Below are positions 61,181-64,000 of a stretch of 64,000 nucleotides of DNA, piece by piece. Under the pieces are notes generated by a model. The model ran no database searches. It worked only from the letters and a program-made list of their open reading frames with translations, and was not told the DNA's origin. This DNA is from Chelativorans salis (GTDB taxonomy: Bacteria > Pseudomonadota > Alphaproteobacteria > Rhizobiales > Rhizobiaceae), in assembly GCF_025336525.1 (NCBI RefSeq), contig NZ_JAOCZP010000005.1:1-64000 (forward strand). The letters run 5' to 3'. The number at the start of each line of letters is the position of its first letter. Position 1 is the stretch's first letter. A program made the translations under genes and the position numbers.

Positions 61181-62845
61181 TCAGATCACGCCCGCGGCTT
61201 CCAGCAGCGGAGTATCGTGATGGAAGCGGACTTCACTCGCATTGTCGAAGATCATCGTCGCCCCGTCCTCGACCGTGTAGGCCGGCCACTCGGGCAGGCC
61301 CTCATGGTTCGGGTTACCCGTACGGGCAAAGGCGATCCAGGCGTTGCTTACCCGCTCGGATATTGCGATCGCGTCCGGTCCGCCCCCGGTGGCCGTATTG
61401 ACGAGTTCGGCATTTGCGAAGACATGCGGGATTTCCGCGCAATGCCAGGCCATGCCTATCCCCTCCAGCACCGGAGATTCCCAGCTAAACATATAGGTGT
61501 AGACCGGTGCGCCGCCTTGTTCCGCCTTCATCTTGGCATTGCGCAGCGTGCCCGGGCGCGATCGCAGATCGACGAAGTAGGCATCGGCCAGCGTCTTGTC
61601 GGGATATGCGGCCAGGAAGGCCTCTGCCACCGCATCGGCCTTGTCGCCGAACCGCTCCGTCAGCTTCTCCCGGGCGTATTCCTCGGCCCATTGGTTCTTG
61701 TTGTCAGCGAGAAGGTCGGCAGGCTTGTTGCGGATGACCGTTTCGCTTTCGTTCAGCACGTTGCCGATCAGAAGTGGGATGTCGCGCCCCTGGTCGACCC
61801 AGCCGTCGCCGCCATTCTCGTCTTTCTGGACTTGCACGCCGTCGATGACGGCCCGCCAACCGGTGACGCCTGGAAAGGCATTCTCCTGCGAGAGCGTCTC
61901 GAAGGCCTGGGTTCCGGCCGCCAGCAAGTCCTCGTAGGAAACCTCGCGAATCCTGTCAGCCGTCTCCGCGGTTAAGCCCAAATTCCCAAGCGTGAGTTCG
62001 GCCACACGGCTCGCGGCTTCCTTCGGCATGCCCACCACATTGGTGGCGCCGCTCTGGACTATAGCTTTATGGAACAGGCCGTCCGCTGCCGGCATGCGCA
62101 TCAGGGCACGCACCTTGCCGCCGCCGCCGGACTGCCCGAAGATCGTGACATTGTCCGGATCGCCGCCGAACGCCTCGATATTGTCGCGCACCCATTCAAG
62201 GGCAGCCACGATGTCCATCAGGCCGAGATTGGGCGTATCCGCATAGTTCGGCCCGTATGCCGATAGATCGAGGAAGCCCAGAATGTTCAGCCGGTGGTTC
62301 AGCGTTACGACGACGACATCTCCCTTTTTTGCAAGATTTTCGCCGTCATAGGCCACCTGCTCGATCGCGGATCCATTGGTGAAGCCACCGCCATGCAGCC
62401 AGACCATCACAGGCCGATTGCCTCCGTCGTTCACCCCGGGTGTCCAGATGTTGAGAAACTGGCAGTTCTCGCTCATGGGAAGATAGCGATGCGGATTGAA
62501 AAGTTCGTCGTTGGCGACCTCGCTCATCGGCGGGATGGGACAGTTGTTGCCATAGGTCACCGCCGGGCGGACACCCTCCCAGGACTTCACCTTTTGCGGC
62601 GTCATGAACCGCTCGGCAGTGGCGTACTGCACGCCAAGATACTGCAAGACGTCGTTGCGCTCGGCACCCAGCAGCTTGCCCGCATCCGTGGCGACCAGCG
62701 CACGGTCCGCGGCTGTGACATATTCCGATGCCTGAGTTCCGACCGTCGGCATGAATGTCGCGCCGATCATCGCCATCATGGGTATTGCAGCCAGGCCTGC
62801 TGACCGCCCAAGGCCAGCCAGTGTGAGCTGTCTCGAGTCGAACAT
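61181..62845 (-). CDS. Exported type-B carboxylesterase D
   Basis: The 554-aa product has a Sec-like signal (LAGLGRSAGLAAIPMMAMIG, about 8-27, processed near TQASEY). Motifs: oxyanion VMVWLHGGGFTNGSAIEQ, nucleophile TIFGQSGGGGKVRALMRM, acid LLIGNVLNESETVIR and His WHCAEIPHVFANA. It is clearly related to the cytosolic esterase at 54761-56335 (shared ALEWVRDNIEAFGGDP and TIFGQSGGG). ATG 62845 was chosen as the start of the signal. First in the minus-strand esterase series. Confidence 0.87.
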   Translation of the reverse strand: MFDSRQLTLAGLGRSAGLAAIPMMAMIGATFMPTVGTQASEYVTAADRALVATDAGKLLGAERNDVLQYLGVQYATAERFMTPQKVKSWEGVRPAVTYGNNCPIPPMSEVANDELFNPHRYLPMSENCQFLNIWTPGVNDGGNRPVMVWLHGGGFTNGSAIEQVAYDGENLAKKGDVVVVTLNHRLNILGFLDLSAYGPNYADTPNLGLMDIVAALEWVRDNIEAFGGDPDNVTIFGQSGGGGKVRALMRMPAADGLFHKAIVQSGATNVVGMPKEAASRVAELTLGNLGLTAETADRIREVSYEDLLAAGTQAFETLSQENAFPGVTGWRAVIDGVQVQKDENGGDGWVDQGRDIPLLIGNVLNESETVIRNKPADLLADNKNQWAEEYAREKLTERFGDKADAVAEAFLAAYPDKTLADAYFVDLRSRPGTLRNAKMKAEQGGAPVYTYMFSWESPVLEGIGMAWHCAEIPHVFANAELVNTATGGGPDAIAISERVSNAWIAFARTGNPNHEGLPEWPAYTVEDGATMIFDNASEVRFHHDTPLLEAAGVI

Positions 62846-63545
62846 TCGTTCCTCCTCCTCCAACTGTCACTTCGAAATGGCCGGGCCTGAGGAAAGTCGA
62901 AAACCCGGCTTCCGCTGACACGAGAGTACCTGCGGATTACAGGAGGATAGTTGGCCGTAAACTTTGAGGGGTTATCGAGTTTTCAGTAAGCGCTATCAAA
63001 AAGCCGCCTTGCTTTCCGCTGGAACCCAGAGCAACGCAACATCGACACCGTCATGTCTGCTTCCGAGACGTTCCAGTAAGATAGCTGCCCGTATAGCGCC
63101 ATAGCCACGCGTCGCGCGGTGCCAAACGCTCACGCGGGGGCGCCGGTGCCCAGCCCGGGCCCGTATGACCTCCGGGCGGGTCGTGGTCAAAACGCTCTTG
63201 GAAAAAGACTGACCCCGGGAATCCTCGACAAGAGCGTGAACATAGACCTGGAGCGGGATGGGGCACCTGTCCAAGACGATCTACATGCTTCACACCGGCC
63301 AGCGTGCGGCAGTTCTGGGCCTCGTGCCGGGCGGGCGGAGACGATCCTGCTCGTCGGAAGCGAGAGCGGGAGCACCTGGGGGCTTCGCGGCGGCATTGCA
63401 TAGAACGCTCACCGAGGCAGGGCAAGCGTTCATACGGCCCCGATGTCGCCATTCGATTTGCACCGCAACACAAACTCCGGTTTCGTCAAAACACCTTATC
63501 TCGGTGTCCGCGAAACCGGCAGCAGGTCAAAAGATGCGTAATTCA
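62846..63545. other. Non-coding stretch upstream of the esterases
   Basis: A 700-bp stretch between esterase D and the tctA end. No frame gives a recognised domain. It probably holds the promoter of the esterase series and a remnant of decayed DNA, but no box could be assigned safely. Confidence 0.5.
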
Positions 63546-64000
63546 TCAAAGCTTCTCAGGTTGCGGGTGTACCTCCGATCGTTTGCGCGGCCCTAGCCAA
63601 ACATAGAGCAGGCAAGCGGTCGCGATCAAAGCAGCCGCACTGACAGGCCGGGTGATGAAGACGGAGAAATCCATGTCGCTGACCGTCAGGGCGTTGCGCA
63701 GGTTCTTCTCAAGAATCGGCCCCAGCACGACTCCCAGCACGGCGGGCGCGGTGGGAAACTCCAGACGCACCATCAGGTAGCCAATCAAACCGAAGATCAG
63801 CACCAGCCGCACGTCAAAGGCATTGTTGCTGATCGAAAAGACGCCAATCGCCGCCATCATGCAGATTGTTGGAACAAGAATACCCGGAGGAATCTGCAGA
63901 ACCTTCGCCGCCACCTTCCGAGCACTCAGCCCGACCGCGACCATGAGTATATTCGATAGACAAAGGAGCAGCAGGATAGAGACAAAAAGAGAGCCATTCT
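63546..64000 (-). CDS. tctA: TctA-like large subunit, C-terminal part (runs past window edge)
   Basis: The frame is open to the window end and ends TAG at 63546. It reads GILVPTICMMAAIGVFSISN, NAFDVRLVLIFGLIGYLMVR and EFPTAPAVLGVVLGPILEKN, the TctA C-terminal third. The rest lies beyond 64000. It is a second TTT system next to exported esterases, on the same strand as them. Confidence 0.85.
   Translation of the reverse strand, partial: NGSLFVSILLLLCLSNILMVAVGLSARKVAAKVLQIPPGILVPTICMMAAIGVFSISNNAFDVRLVLIFGLIGYLMVRLEFPTAPAVLGVVLGPILEKNLRNALTVSDMDFSVFITRPVSAAALIATACLLYVWLGPRKRSEVHPQPEKL

Noticed and set aside
63051-63473. 140-codon minus ORF upstream of the esterases
   Set aside because: Arg/Pro/Cys-rich with no domain, and overlapped by other equally long frames. 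Treated as noncoding.

Overview
The window looks like accessory DNA (megaplasmid, chromid or genomic island) of an alphaproteobacterium, most likely Rhizobiales. The evidence is high-GC coding sequence, a very high density of substrate-binding-protein transporters (two TAXI-TRAP, one DctPQM TRAP, one sugar ABC, one complete and one partial TctABC/TTT system), many LysR and FCD-GntR regulators, a DUF1127 remnant, a degraded LuxR-type AHL receptor, and plasmid/ICE-type remnants next to a short repeat. No rRNA, tRNA or CRISPR array was seen. The genus is not determinable by reading alone.

Layout. 0-6.4 kb: small stand-alone enzymes (two GNAT acetyltransferases, a HAD phosphatase, a chloramphenicol-phosphotransferase-like kinase, a methyltransferase, a DHFR/RibD-fold reductase), a 39-aa Met-rich membrane peptide, and decayed EamA and DUF1127 genes. 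6.4-14.1 kb: a LysR-controlled minus-strand operon of TAXI-TRAP receptor, fused TRAP permease, AtuA-like protein, AtuA C-terminal-domain protein and 3-hydroxybutyrate-oligomer hydrolase. The permease carries a frameshift and the hydrolase an in-frame amber codon. 14.4-16.4 kb: methyltransferase, membrane protein and TetR regulator. 16.4-18 kb: a graveyard of repeat element, LysR tail, ParB head, an intact 89-aa ORF and a frameshifted LuxR-type receptor, followed by a perfect 21-bp inverted repeat.

18-33 kb: an aromatic/C1 district. A LigM/DesA-like tetrahydrofolate-dependent O-demethylase is divergent from a double-HTH LysR gene, purU and a metF-like gene, which form a coherent methyl-THF disposal route. 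A unidirectional minus-strand block then runs from an alpha/beta-hydrolase::LigA fusion through LigB extradiol dioxygenase, a YciI-like protein and LysR to a second TAXI-TRAP system, a Cys-type sulfatase and a Tat-exported esterase. The two transcription units of this block are preceded by near-superimposable 45-nt regulatory sites, so they probably form one regulon.

33-50 kb: two sugar/sugar-acid clusters. The first has an FCD-GntR gene divergent from a periplasmic yellow/MRJP-type protein, DctQ-M-P, a 2-hydroxyacid dehydrogenase, an RraA-type aldolase-like protein, a KDG-kinase-like PfkB protein, an SDR and a cupin. The second has VOC, FCD-GntR and two Gfo/Idh/MocA oxidoreductases divergent from a complete ABC sugar importer, with three copies of a dyad operator between them.

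50-64 kb: a TctCBA system (receptor with a Tat signal), an LVIVD-repeat protein and a cytosolic carboxylesterase, then a second double-HTH LysR gene, then three exported type-B carboxylesterases on the opposite strand and the 3' end of another tctA. This reads as an outside-in route: ester hydrolysis in the periplasm, carboxylate import, further hydrolysis in the cytosol. All substrates are inferences; none is fixed by sequence alone.
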